From Streptomonospora wellingtoniae (GTDB lineage: Bacteria > Actinomycetota > Actinomycetes > Streptosporangiales > Streptosporangiaceae): 64,000 nucleotides of DNA. The translations under genes and the position numbers were made by a program. The stretch lies in the NCBI RefSeq assembly GCF_031845375.1, contig NZ_JAVREK010000029.1, positions 1 to 64,000 on the forward strand. The letters are read 5' to 3'. Shown here one piece after another: positions 17,101 to 25,605 of the stretch. The notes under the pieces were generated by a model, which ran no database searches, was not told the origin of the DNA, and saw only the letters and a program-made list of their open reading frames with translations. How positions within the stretch are numbered: position 1 is the stretch's first letter; each line of letters begins with the position of its first letter.

Positions 17101-18549
17101 TTGAGCGTTCCCTACAGCACGGACGATGCCGGTCACCCGGCTCCCAGCGATGGATTGTCGCAGTCGGTAGGCCCCAACGGGCCGCTGCTGCTCCAGGACC
17201 ACTTCCTGATCCAGAAGATGGCCCACTTCAACCGCGAGCGCGTGCCCGAGCGCGTCGTGCACGCCAAGGGCGGCGGCGCTTTCGGTGAGATGGAGATCAC
17301 CGAGGACGTCAGCCGGTACACCTCGGCCGACCTGTTCCAGAAGGGCAGGAAGACGCCGCTGCTGCTGCGCTTCTCGACCGTGGCCGGCGAGCTGGGTAGC
17401 GCCGACAGCGCCCGTGACCCGCGCGGCTTCGCGCTGAAGTTCTACACCGAGCACGGCAACTACGACATCGTCGGCAACAACACGCCGATCTTCTTCATCC
17501 GCGACCCCTCGAAGTTCTCCGACTTCATCCACTCGCAGAAGCGCCGCGCCGACAACCAGCTGCGCGACAACAACATGCAGTGGGACTTCTGGACGCTCAA
17601 CCCCGAGTCGGCCCACCAGGTGTCGTTCCTGATGACCGATCGCGGCACGCCCAAGACCTGGCGCCACATGAACGGCTACGGCAGCCACACGTTCCTCTGG
17701 TACAACGCCGAAGGCGAGAAGTTCTGGGTGAAGTACCACTTCAAGACCGACCAGGGCGCCGAGAACCTGGACGCCGACAAGGCGAAGGCCCTGGAGGCCG
17801 CCGACCCGGACGCGCACCGCCGCGACCTGTGGGAGTCCATCAAGAAGGGCGACTTCCCGTCCTGGACCGTCAAGGTGCAGATCATGCCCTTCGACGATGC
17901 GGTGAACTACCGGTTCAACCCGTTCGACCTGACCAAGGTGTGGCCGCACGGCGACTACCCCGAGATCACCATCGGGAAGTTCACGCTGAACCGCAACCCC
18001 TCGAACTACTTCGCCGAGATCGAGCAGGCTGCGTTCGAGCCGTCCAACCTGGTGCCCGGCATCGGCGGCAGCCCGGACAAGATGCTCCAGGGACGGCTGT
18101 TCTCCTACCCCGACACCCACCGCTACCGCATCGGCCCCAACTACCTGCAGCTGCCGGTCAACCAGCCCAAGGTCGCGACCCGCAGCTACAACCTCGACGG
18201 GCCGATGACCTACAGCAACAACGCCGACCCGGTGTACGCGCCCAACACCGCGGGCGGGGCGGTCTCGGCCAACGAGCTCTACGAGGGCGAGGGCTACCAC
18301 GTCTCCGGCGAAATGGTGCGCTCGGCCTACGAGCTGCACAAGGAGGACGACGACTTCGGCCAGGCGCGCACGCTCTGGGAGAAGGTCCTCACCGACACCG
18401 AGCGCACCAGCATGGTGGGCAACATCGTCGGCCACGCCTCGGCACCCGAGGTCACCGACGACATGAAGAAGCGCGTGGTCGAGTACTGGACCAACGTCCA
18501 CCCCGACCTCGGCGTCGGCGTGGCCAAGGGCCTGGGCGTGCAGGCCTGA
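17101..18549 (+). CDS. katA: Monofunctional haem catalase
   Basis: Breaks down hydrogen peroxide to water and oxygen. The 482-aa clade 3-size catalase has the distal histidine in RVVHAKGGGAFG, the asparagine region NTPIFFIRDP, and the haem-tyrosine motif FSYPDTHRYRIGPNY. The TTG start is supported by a GAAAGGTG site about 7 bases upstream and by alignment with the usual N-terminus. The upstream Fur-type regulator is the likely controller. Confidence 0.95.
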   Translation: MSVPYSTDDAGHPAPSDGLSQSVGPNGPLLLQDHFLIQKMAHFNRERVPERVVHAKGGGAFGEMEITEDVSRYTSADLFQKGRKTPLLLRFSTVAGELGSADSARDPRGFALKFYTEHGNYDIVGNNTPIFFIRDPSKFSDFIHSQKRRADNQLRDNNMQWDFWTLNPESAHQVSFLMTDRGTPKTWRHMNGYGSHTFLWYNAEGEKFWVKYHFKTDQGAENLDADKAKALEAADPDAHRRDLWESIKKGDFPSWTVKVQIMPFDDAVNYRFNPFDLTKVWPHGDYPEITIGKFTLNRNPSNYFAEIEQAAFEPSNLVPGIGGSPDKMLQGRLFSYPDTHRYRIGPNYLQLPVNQPKVATRSYNLDGPMTYSNNADPVYAPNTAGGAVSANELYEGEGYHVSGEMVRSAYELHKEDDDFGQARTLWEKVLTDTERTSMVGNIVGHASAPEVTDDMKKRVVEYWTNVHPDLGVGVAKGLGVQA

Positions 18550-18635
18550 GCTCCGTCCGGCTCTGGCCGTAGCGCAAGGTCGCGGGGTCCCGGTGGGAAC
18601 CGGGCGCCGCGGCCCTCCGCCCCGGGGCGGTCCGC

Positions 18636-18656
18636 GCGGTACCCGCAGGGTGCCGC
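18636..18656 (+). terminator. Possible terminator after katA
   Basis: A 9-bp stem (gcggtaccc / gggtgccgc, one G-U pair) with a 3-base loop lies about 90 bases after the katA stop codon. There is no T tract. It marks the end of the GC-rich part before the low-GC region. Confidence 0.4.
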
Positions 18657-18689
18657 CGGGCCGTCCCGGGGCTTTCTGCTGTTAGGGGC

Positions 18690-19290
18690 GGATGCTCGCC
18701 GCCCGTGAACATGCTGGCGAAGGTTCAATGCCTGTTGATCCTTCTTTGGATCGTCCAAACGAAATGAACGGAATTCCCGATTTCGTTAATGGAATCCGCT
18801 CGCTGGAGCCGATTGTCCGTCCAGGTGGCGGTTTGGAGTCGATATCCAAGTTGTCGGGAATCGGGGGTTTTTGGGCGAGTCGTTGCCAGGGAAACTCGGG
18901 ATCCTGTTCATCTTCCACTGATCGCGGACTGATCGTCCTTAGATATTTTGGTCTCTGACCTGGTGTTTCGTGATGTCGTCGGGGTGTGTATGCGACCTGA
19001 TTCAGGGTGCGGCACTTCTCTTGGGAAAAACCACAAGCGGGCGGAGGAAAGCTGTTAGTGTTGTCTATCGGCGGCGCGGCGAAACCGGCCCCGGCACTTC
19101 TCGGGACGGCGCCGTCCGGCTGCCGTCGGCGCGCGGGCATGCGTATTCCCGTGCTGTCCGCTCTTTTTTCGATGGCGGCGGCAACCTGCTGTCCCCTTCG
19201 GGGCGGTGGATCACTACCCCGCCTTCGGTGAGGCCTTTGCCCCGAAAGAACACCATCCGTATTCGCGTCTGCGAAAGGTCATGCCTGAAC
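18690..19290 (+). other. Low-GC intergenic region before the chaplin gene
   Basis: About 600 bases fall to roughly 50% GC against a ~70% background, with runs such as gaaatgaacggaattcccga. Short open frames exist on both strands but none has a convincing ribosome site plus normal composition. It could be a long regulatory leader for the developmentally controlled chaplin gene, or residue of transferred DNA. I identified no specific site. Confidence 0.4.
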
Positions 19291-20409
19291 ATGCGCAAGC
19301 ATCTCTCCACCTCCGTGTCCGCCACGCTGCTGGCCGTCGGCCTGGTCGGCGCGGCCCCGGCGACCGCCTTCGCCGGACCTGAGACCGACGGCTCGGGCGG
19401 GGTCGCCTCCGGTAACCAGATCAACGTCCCTGCTGACGTCGAGGCCGAGCTGTGCGGCAACGCGCTGTCCGTCCTTGGCATCTCACAGGCCGACTGCACG
19501 CGTGTCTCGGAGATCCTGTACGCGGCCAGCGACGAAGGGCAGTCGTCGCCCCAGACCGACGGGTCGAACGGTGCGGCCGCGGGTAACCAGATCAATATGC
19601 CGGTCGACGCGGCTGTCGACATCTGCGGCAACTCCGCGGCCATCGGCGGTATCTCCAAGGCCGACTGCACCACCGTGGTCAACAAGCTGGCAGACGAATC
19701 CGAGGGCGGGGGGTCCCCGCAGACCGACGGGTCGAGCGGTGTGGCCTCCGGCAACCAGATCAACATTCCTGTGGACGTCGCACTGGACGTGTGCGGCAAC
19801 TCGATCGACGTGCTGGGCGCCTCGGAGGCCGAGTGCACCACTGTGGTGAAGGCCGTCGAGAAGTCCTCCGACGACGAGGGCAGCGAGGGCGGGGGGTCCC
19901 CGCAGACCGACGGGTCGAGCGGTGTGGCCTCCGGCAACCAGGTCAACGTCCCCGTTGACGCCGCGGTGGACATCTGCGGCAACGCCGTCGGGGTGTTGGG
20001 AGTGGCCGAGGGCGAGTGCCTGGAGAAGATCAGCCACGACGAGGGCGGCGACGAGCCGGGTGACGACGGTGAGGACGGCGGCGACGAGCCGGGTGACGAT
20101 GGTGAGGACGGCGGCGACGAGCCGGGTGACGACGGTGAGGACGGCGGCGACAAGCCCGGTGACGACGGCGACGAGGCGCCCTCGCCCGAGCAGCCCGGCG
20201 AGGACAGCACGCCTGATGACAAGAACGCTCCCGAAGGCAGCGACACCGGCGCTTCCGGCGGACTGCCGCTGACCGGCCCGGCCCTGGGCGGCCTCGTCGC
20301 CGCCGCCGTGGCAGCCATCGGCGGCGGTGGCGCCGCGATGGCGTTCAGCCGCCGCCGCAAGGCCGCCGCGGCCGTCGCCGACGACGACGCCGCGGGCGCC
20401 GAGGAGTAG
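19291..20409 (+). CDS. Cell-wall-anchored chaplin with four chaplin domains
   Basis: A 372-aa secreted surface protein. A signal peptide (ATAFA, cleavage after about residue 28) is followed by four chaplin repeats, each with GNQ(I/V)N(V/M/I)P and two cysteines about 15 residues apart (for example LCGNALSVLGISQADC). A Gly/Asp/Glu-rich spacer of near-perfect 11-residue repeats, a sortase signal LPLTG at 325-329, a hydrophobic segment and a basic tail (SRRRKAAAA) complete it. Long Streptomyces chaplins ChpA-C carry two chaplin domains and an LAxTG signal, so four domains with LPxTG is unusual. The role is probably aerial-hypha hydrophobicity. A GAAAGG site lies somewhat far upstream (13 bases). 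Confidence 0.9.
   Translation: MRKHLSTSVSATLLAVGLVGAAPATAFAGPETDGSGGVASGNQINVPADVEAELCGNALSVLGISQADCTRVSEILYAASDEGQSSPQTDGSNGAAAGNQINMPVDAAVDICGNSAAIGGISKADCTTVVNKLADESEGGGSPQTDGSSGVASGNQINIPVDVALDVCGNSIDVLGASEAECTTVVKAVEKSSDDEGSEGGGSPQTDGSSGVASGNQVNVPVDAAVDICGNAVGVLGVAEGECLEKISHDEGGDEPGDDGEDGGDEPGDDGEDGGDEPGDDGEDGGDKPGDDGDEAPSPEQPGEDSTPDDKNAPEGSDTGASGGLPLTGPALGGLVAAAVAAIGGGGAAMAFSRRRKAAAAVADDDAAGAEE
19701..19941 (+). repeat. 58-bp exact direct repeat inside the chaplin gene
   Basis: The segments 19701-19758 and 19884-19941 are identical over 58 bases, 183 bases apart in register with the chaplin repeat unit. They encode the linker and start of chaplin domains 3 and 4. Identity at the DNA level, including third positions, points to recent duplication or gene conversion. 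Confidence 0.85.
20044..20172 (+). repeat. 33-bp tandem repeat encoding the chaplin wall spacer
   Basis: Almost four copies of a 33-base unit encode GGDEPGDDGED. The first three copies differ by about one base, the last is degenerate. Such a tract is prone to copy-number change and would alter how far the chaplin domains reach out from the wall. Confidence 0.85.
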
Positions 20410-20696
20410 CGGCGAGCGGTCGCGGGCGCATCCGCCCCGAGCGGCCGCGTACGGACGCCGCCCCGCAGTGAGCCGGGGCGCAGCGAGCAGCCCAGGCGCT
20501 GCGCGGGGGGCGCGAACCCTCCGCGCAGCGCCTTCGTGTTTCGGGGGAGAAGAGGTCCGGGCGTGCGGTACGGCGCGCTCGGGCTCGGGCGGCCGTCTCT
20601 CGTTCGCCCGGCGGCGGTTTCGCGGGGCGGATACGCGCAGGTGGGTGACGGTGACCCGCTGACCGCAGGTGCCACGGCTCCTATAGCCTCGAAAAC

Positions 20697-21662
20697 GTGC
20701 TCCGCATCCTGCTGTCGCCGCGCATGCTGGCGTTCCACGCGCTGGTGGCGCTGATCGTGCCCAGCTTCATCTGGCTCGGGTTCTGGCAGCTCCACCGGTG
20801 GGAGGACAAGTCCGCCGCAGTCGCTCTGCAGGAGGAGAACATGGCTTCGGCGGCCGTCCCGGCGGACCGGCTCACCTCGCCGGGGGAGGACGTCTCGGCC
20901 GCCGAGCAGTGGCGCCGGGTCACCGCTACCGGGCACTACGACGCCGAGCACGAGCTGCTCGTGCGCAACCGCGACGGATCCGGCGGGGTGGGCCTGCACG
21001 TGCTGACACCGCTGGTCACCGACGGAGGTACGGCCCTGCTGGTCAACCGCGGCTGGATCGAGCAGCCGCCCACGGCCACGGCCCGGCCGGACGTGCCCGC
21101 GCCCCCCGAAGGGCAGGTGACGGTCACCGGGCGGCTGCGGTTCAGCGAGACGGAGGAGAGCACCGGCATCCGCGTGCGGGGCGGCCTGCCCGAGGGCCAG
21201 GTCATGCTCATCGACGTGGACCGGATCGCCGGCGACCTGCCTTATCCCGTCTACGGCGGCTACGCCGAGCTGACCGAGCAGCGCCCCGAAGGCGCCGAAC
21301 ACCCCGAGGCCGTGCCTTCACCCGAGATGAACACGGGGATGAACCTCTCCTATGCCGTTCAGTGGTGGGTGTTCACCCTGATCGCGGTGGGCGGATGGGT
21401 CTTCCTCATGCGCCGGGAGGTGGCCGAGGCCCGCAGCGGCGGCGGGGGAACGGAGGACTCCGGATCGGGCTCGGGGGCCGACAGTCCGGGCGGGGACGGC
21501 GCCGACGGCAGGGGACCGGACGGCGGCGCCCCGGGCCGGGCGCCGGAAACCGGCCTCCGCGAGGCGGCGACCGCGGCTGAGGCCCCGCCCGGGGCCGGGA
21601 CGAAGGCGCCGGACGAGACCCGCGCCGAACGGCGGTCCCCGAACGCCGACGCCCGGTCGTAG
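20697..21662 (+). CDS. SURF1-family cytochrome oxidase assembly protein (copy 1)
   Basis: A 321-aa SURF1-like protein with an N-terminal membrane helix (LVALIVPSFIWLGFWQLHRW), a periplasmic domain with the conserved LLVNRGWI and a second helix (WWVFTLIAVGGWVFLM), then a ~75-residue disordered Gly/Pro-rich tail. SURF1 proteins help insert haem a into cytochrome c oxidase. The GTG start has no ribosome site and lies 9 bases after TATAGC, suggesting a leaderless or near-leaderless mRNA. A second SURF1 gene occurs near 40 kb. Confidence 0.88.
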   Translation: MLRILLSPRMLAFHALVALIVPSFIWLGFWQLHRWEDKSAAVALQEENMASAAVPADRLTSPGEDVSAAEQWRRVTATGHYDAEHELLVRNRDGSGGVGLHVLTPLVTDGGTALLVNRGWIEQPPTATARPDVPAPPEGQVTVTGRLRFSETEESTGIRVRGGLPEGQVMLIDVDRIAGDLPYPVYGGYAELTEQRPEGAEHPEAVPSPEMNTGMNLSYAVQWWVFTLIAVGGWVFLMRREVAEARSGGGGTEDSGSGSGADSPGGDGADGRGPDGGAPGRAPETGLREAATAAEAPPGAGTKAPDETRAERRSPNADARS

Positions 21663-21772
21663 CTCCGCGCAACCGGGCACGATTCAGGGGGCGCCCGGCT
21701 GCGGCCCGGGCCCGAATCCCGCACGGCGGCAGTGGCAGGATCGGAGTATGAGCGAAGACGGGGGAGCGCCCG

Positions 21773-22579
21773 GTGTCCACCGCGTTACACGTCGCGCGGG
21801 CAAGCCGCGTGTGGTGGGAGCACGCGGCCGACGAGTACCAGGCCGAGCACGGCGGGTTCCTGCGCGACACCGGCTTCGTGTGGGGGCCCGAAGGGCTCGT
21901 CGAGGCCGACGCGGGCTTGCTGGGACCGGTGGATGAGCTGCGCGGCGCCCGGGTGCTGGAGCTGGGCTGCGGTGCCGGCCAGTGCTCGCGGTGGCTGCGC
22001 ACCCACGGGGTCGAGCACGTCGTGGGCGTCGACGTCTCGCACCGCCAGCTCCAGCACGCGCGCCGGATTGACGAGCAGACCGGCGTGGAGGTGGCGACCG
22101 CCCAGACCGACGTCCAGAGTCTGCCGTTCGCAGCGGGCGCCTTCGACCTTGTGTGCTCCGCCTTCGGCGGCCTGCCGTTCGTGCCCGACGCCGGCGCGGC
22201 GCTCACCGAGGCCGCTCGCGTGCTGAGGCCGGGCGGGCGGCTGGTGTTCTCGGTGAGCCACCCCATGCGCTGGTGCTTTCCCGACGAGCCGGGCGAACGC
22301 GGCCTGACCGCCGAGCAGTCCTACTTCGACCGCCGCGCCTACGTCGAAGAGGACGCCGCCGGACGGGCGCTCTACGTCGAGCACCACCACACCACAGGCG
22401 ACTGGGTCCGCGCCATCGCGTCTGCCGACCTGGTCCTGCGCGACCTGGTGGAACCGGAGTGGCCCGGGTCCAACCAGCAGACCTGGGGCGGCTGGAGCCC
22501 TCTGCGCGGCCGCCTCTTCCCCGGAACCGCGATCTTCGCGGCCGCGAAACCGGAACGGCGGGCCGCGGGCGGCCTGTAG
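21773..22579 (+). CDS. Class I SAM-dependent methyltransferase
   Basis: A 268-aa Methyltransf_11-type enzyme with motif I VLELGCGAGQCSRWL (about 61-75), motif II VVGVDVSHRQL, and LRPGGRLVFSVSHPMRW. This family in actinobacteria is common and the substrate is not known. The GTG start lies 3 bases after a cgcccg and 12 after GGGGGAG. A short out-of-frame ATG lies 25 bases upstream; its role, if any, is unclear. Confidence 0.85.
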   Translation: MSTALHVARASRVWWEHAADEYQAEHGGFLRDTGFVWGPEGLVEADAGLLGPVDELRGARVLELGCGAGQCSRWLRTHGVEHVVGVDVSHRQLQHARRIDEQTGVEVATAQTDVQSLPFAAGAFDLVCSAFGGLPFVPDAGAALTEAARVLRPGGRLVFSVSHPMRWCFPDEPGERGLTAEQSYFDRRAYVEEDAAGRALYVEHHHTTGDWVRAIASADLVLRDLVEPEWPGSNQQTWGGWSPLRGRLFPGTAIFAAAKPERRAAGGL

Positions 22580-22670
22580 CAGACCCCGCCCCGCCTGAAG
22601 TCGGCATACGGGCCCGTTCATCCGGGCACCCGGGCCGATCCACGCACGCCCGGTCGTCCGCCCGCCCCGC

Positions 22671-23213
22671 TCAGGCGGTGGAGCCGCCTCCGCCGGCGAA
22701 GGCGGTTGCGGTGGTGCGCAGGGCCTGGGGGTCGATGGCGGCGCCGGCGAGGATGCGGTGGGCGGTCGCGTCGGGAACGCGGAGGATGCCGAGGAGGACG
22801 TGGCCGCTGTTGATGGACTTGTCGTTGTTCTCCAAGGCGGCGCGCAGCGACTGCTCCAGGGCCTTCTTCGCCCGCGGGGAGAGCCGAGTGCGCCCGCCGC
22901 CCACGCTGTCGTGCAGCCGCTGCAGCAGACCGTGCCCGAGCCGGCGGGCTTCTCCGGGCGCCGCCGCCGTATCGGCCGGCTTCGGCGCCGCGAGGAGTCG
23001 GACGGCGTCGCGCAGAGACGCGGCGTCGGCGCCGTGCTGGTGCAGGGCGCGGTGTCCGGCTCCGGTGGGTTCGGCGAGCACCGCCAGCAGGAGATGCTCT
23101 GTGCCGATGCGTTCGTGGCCGGTCGCCCGGACCTCTTCATGGCTGTGTCGCACGACCTCCCGTGCGTCTCGGGTGAACCGCTCGAACATCTCTTCCGCCC
23201 GCCTCTCCGACAC
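22671..23213 (-). CDS. Stand-alone Clp N-terminal domain protein
   Basis: A 180-aa protein with two Clp-N repeats (FTRDAREVVRHSHEEVRATGHERIGTEHLLLAVL at the start, and a second at about 110-165 with LSPRAKKALEQSL and SGHVLLGILRVPDATA). There is no AAA+ ATPase domain. In ClpA/ClpC the Clp-N domain binds adaptors and substrates, so this could be an adaptor, decoy or anti-adaptor. Two tandem inverted repeats overlap its promoter, so it is tightly regulated. Function is inferred. Confidence 0.85.
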   Translation of the reverse strand: MSERRAEEMFERFTRDAREVVRHSHEEVRATGHERIGTEHLLLAVLAEPTGAGHRALHQHGADAASLRDAVRLLAAPKPADTAAAPGEARRLGHGLLQRLHDSVGGGRTRLSPRAKKALEQSLRAALENNDKSINSGHVLLGILRVPDATAHRILAGAAIDPQALRTTATAFAGGGGSTA

Positions 23214-23246
23214 GGTGGCTCGACGGGCCGTGTCGCCCGCCCGATT

Positions 23247-23289
23247 GTCAACATACGTTGACCTCCGCGCATTGTCAATTAAAGTTGAC
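23247..23289 (-). promoter_or_regulatory. Promoter with tandem inverted-repeat operators before the Clp-N gene
   Basis: Two 16-base dyads, GTCAAC-atac-GTTGAC (23247-23262, perfect) and GTCAAT-taaa-GTTGAC (23274-23289, one mismatch), are 27 bases apart. On the minus strand they overlap a strong promoter, TTGACA-17-TATGTT. The arrangement suggests repression by a dimeric regulator binding two sites. The dyad differs from the HspR element (CTTGAGT-N7-ACTCAAG), so the regulator is not obviously HspR. No regulator gene is adjacent. Confidence 0.75.
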
Positions 23290-23363
23290 GTACGGGCGAG
23301 CTCCGGTACCGCCTGATTCCCGGCACCGGCTCAACGCCAAGCCGCCGGCACTGGCTCCAACTC

Positions 23364-24509
23364 CTAGACCGCTTCCCCCGCCGCGGCATCTCCCGAAGCC
23401 TTCACCTCCTCCTCCACCACCTCCACCGCCTTGTCCACGTCGGCGGGCGTGGTGGACAGGTGGAAGCAGAACCGCACGCGTCCAGCCCGTTCGGAGGCGA
23501 TCACGCCGGCACGGGCGAGCCGGTCGGCGCTGCCGGGCGGCAGCGCCAGGGACACGATCGCCGAGTCCGCCGAGCCACCGCGCTCCAGGCCGAGCCGGGT
23601 CTTGAAGCGCGCCGCGAGTGCGAGGTTGTGGCGATGGACGGCTTCGACGCCGACATCGGCGATGAACTCCAGCGCCGGCGCCTGCCCCACCCACGACGTC
23701 CACACAGGCGAGACGTCCAGCCGTCGCGCGTCGGCGGCCAGGCGCAGCGGACCGCCGTAGACCGAGTCCCAGACCTTTGCCCCGGCGTACCAGCCCGCCG
23801 CCAGCGGAGGCAGGTCGGCCAGGGCCTCCGGGGTGCCCGCCAGGAAGCACGTGCCGCGCGGCGCGAGCAGCCACTTGTAGCCGCAGGAGACCAGCAGGTC
23901 GATCCGATCGGCCGGCAGCGGCAGCCAGCCGGCGGCCTGGGTGGCGTCGACCAGGGTCCGCGCGCCGTTGGCCGCCGCGGCGGCGAGGACGTCCTCCAGC
24001 GGTGCGACGGCGCCGTCGGCCGACTGCACCGCCGAAACCGCGACCAGGTCGGTCGTCGGGCGAACGGCGGAGGCCAGGTCGGTCAGCGCGACCAGGCGCA
24101 CGCGCACTCCGCGCTCCTGCTGGGCCAGCAGCGGGAACAGCAGCGATGAGAAGTCCCCCTCCACGGCGACCACCTCGGCGCCGTCGGGCAGGGAGGCGGC
24201 GGCCAGGCCGACGAACTGCGAGGCCTGCGCCCCCACCGCGACGCGCTCGGGCGTCAGCCCCATCAGTCCGGCGAAGGCGGAGCGCGAGGCGCCCACCGCC
24301 TCGTCCAGAGCGGAGAGGTCCAGCCGCCCCGCGGCGCGGTCGCGCTCGGCCCGCAGGACGGCCTCGTGCGCGGCGAGCGGCGGCAGGCCGTAGGTGCCGG
24401 TGTTGAGGAAGGCGGTCCCGGTGCCCGCCGCGCCGAAATGCCCGGCGATGCCGGCGGGCAGGAAGTCCTCTGCGGAGCCGCCCCGTTCGGCGGCGTCGTG
24501 TGTGTCCAT
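23364..24509 (-). CDS. Class V aminotransferase-like PLP enzyme
   Basis: A 381-aa PLP enzyme of the NifS/kynureninase/isopenicillin-N-epimerase group. It has LNTGTYGLPP near the start, VDATQAAGWLPL before the cofactor, and the lysine in SCGYKWLLAPRG. The catalytic cysteine loop of desulfurases is not evident, so an aminotransferase, epimerase or lyase is likelier. It is divergent from a LysR gene 84 bases away, and LysR regulators usually control the divergent neighbour. An in-frame ATG seven codons earlier is possible. Confidence 0.82.
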   Translation of the reverse strand: MDTHDAAERGGSAEDFLPAGIAGHFGAAGTGTAFLNTGTYGLPPLAAHEAVLRAERDRAAGRLDLSALDEAVGASRSAFAGLMGLTPERVAVGAQASQFVGLAAASLPDGAEVVAVEGDFSSLLFPLLAQQERGVRVRLVALTDLASAVRPTTDLVAVSAVQSADGAVAPLEDVLAAAAANGARTLVDATQAAGWLPLPADRIDLLVSCGYKWLLAPRGTCFLAGTPEALADLPPLAAGWYAGAKVWDSVYGGPLRLAADARRLDVSPVWTSWVGQAPALEFIADVGVEAVHRHNLALAARFKTRLGLERGGSADSAIVSLALPPGSADRLARAGVIASERAGRVRFCFHLSTTPADVDKAVEVVEEEVKASGDAAAGEAV

Positions 24510-24593
24510 GCCACCGATCCTGATCCGCATGGAGCTTAAGGACAATCCGAAGTTTTCCGCATTACCTGCAGAAGAAGTTGATACCTTGCCCGC

Positions 24594-25562
24594 GTGCCCG
24601 AACTCCACCGGTTGCGCGTCCTGCGCGAGGTCGCCCGGCTCGGCTCGATGAGTGCGGCCGCCGCGTCCTTGTCCTACAGCCAGCCCGCGATCTCGCACCA
24701 CGTTTCGCGGTTGGAGGCCGAAGCCGGGACCCCGCTGGTCGCGCGGCACGCACGAGGGGTGCGGCTCACCGAGGCGGGGCGCATCCTGGCGGACCACGCC
24801 GAGAGCGCGCTCGCTGCGCTGGCCGAAGCCGACGAGAAGGTCGCCGCCATCGCAGGTCTGCGCGCCGGGCGGGTCCGCCTGGCCGCGTTCCCGACCGCCG
24901 CATCCTCGTTCGTGCCCGATGCGCTGGCGGCCCTGCGCAACCGGGCCGGCGACGTGCGCGGCGCGCTCTCCGAGGCCGAGCCCGCCGAGGCGCTCGCGGC
25001 GCTGCGCGCAGGTGAGACCGACATCGCGGTCGCCTTCGACTACGCCGAGACCTCCGGCGACGCCGACATGCGGCTGCGGTTCGTCCCGCTCGCGCGCGAC
25101 CCCGTCGTGCTCGCGGTCCCTGACGGGCACCCGGCGGCGGGCGGTGAGCCGCCGAGCCTGGCCGACCTCTCCGGTGAGGCGTGGGCGTCGGGATGCCGGC
25201 GGTGCCGCGACCACGTGGAGTTCCGATGCAGGGTCGCGGGCTTCCAGCCCCGCGTCGACTTCGCGACCGACCAGTACGTGGCCGTGCAGCGGCTGGTGGC
25301 CCGCGGTCTGGCCGTGTCGGCGCTGCCGAATCTGGCGTTCGCCTGCCACAGCGAGCCGGGCGTGGCCCGGATCGCGCTGCCCGAACTCGGCTCGCGCCGA
25401 ATCTACGCCGCGGTGTCGGCGGGGCCCCAGCCCCCGGCCGTCGCAGCGATGCTGGACGAGCTGGCGACCGCCGCGGGCAGGGTGGATCCGGCGGGCGTTC
25501 GGGCGCCCGCGGCCGGCGGCGGCGCGCCTTCCCGCGCGGCCGGCGGCTCCGGAAGCGGATGA
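24594..25562 (+). CDS. LysR-family transcriptional regulator
   Basis: A 322-aa LysR protein with an N-terminal winged helix (about 1-60, RLGSMSAAAASLSYSQPAISHHVSRLEAE split over two helices) and a periplasmic-binding-like effector domain. The last ~30 residues are Gly/Ala/Pro-rich and likely disordered. The effector is unknown. The GTG start begins at the normal position for the family. It is divergent from the PLP enzyme gene, the probable target. Confidence 0.88.
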   Translation: MPELHRLRVLREVARLGSMSAAAASLSYSQPAISHHVSRLEAEAGTPLVARHARGVRLTEAGRILADHAESALAALAEADEKVAAIAGLRAGRVRLAAFPTAASSFVPDALAALRNRAGDVRGALSEAEPAEALAALRAGETDIAVAFDYAETSGDADMRLRFVPLARDPVVLAVPDGHPAAGGEPPSLADLSGEAWASGCRRCRDHVEFRCRVAGFQPRVDFATDQYVAVQRLVARGLAVSALPNLAFACHSEPGVARIALPELGSRRIYAAVSAGPQPPAVAAMLDELATAAGRVDPAGVRAPAAGGGAPSRAAGGSGSG

Positions 25563-25605
25563 CCGCGGAACCGGGCCGCCGGCTGCGGGGGCGTGCGGAA
25601 GGGGG

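Noticed and set aside
18692..18958. 88-codon open frame in the low-GC region
   Set aside because: No ribosome site, no recognisable domain, and the reverse strand is equally open. Kept as intergenic.
19701..20172. Tandem repeats that might be read as CRISPR-like
   Set aside because: Repeats are in frame within a protein gene, encode linker residues and have no spacers or cas genes.
19065..21302. Very long open frame antisense to the chaplin and SURF1 genes
   Set aside because: It mirrors codon bias of the real genes (GC-rich third positions) and encodes Pro/Ser low-complexity sequence; the chaplin and SURF1 frames have clear domains.
23247..23289. HspR HAIR element before the Clp-N gene
   Set aside because: The arms are GTCAAC/GTTGAC with a 4-base spacer, unlike CTTGAGT-N7-ACTCAAG found before dnaK.
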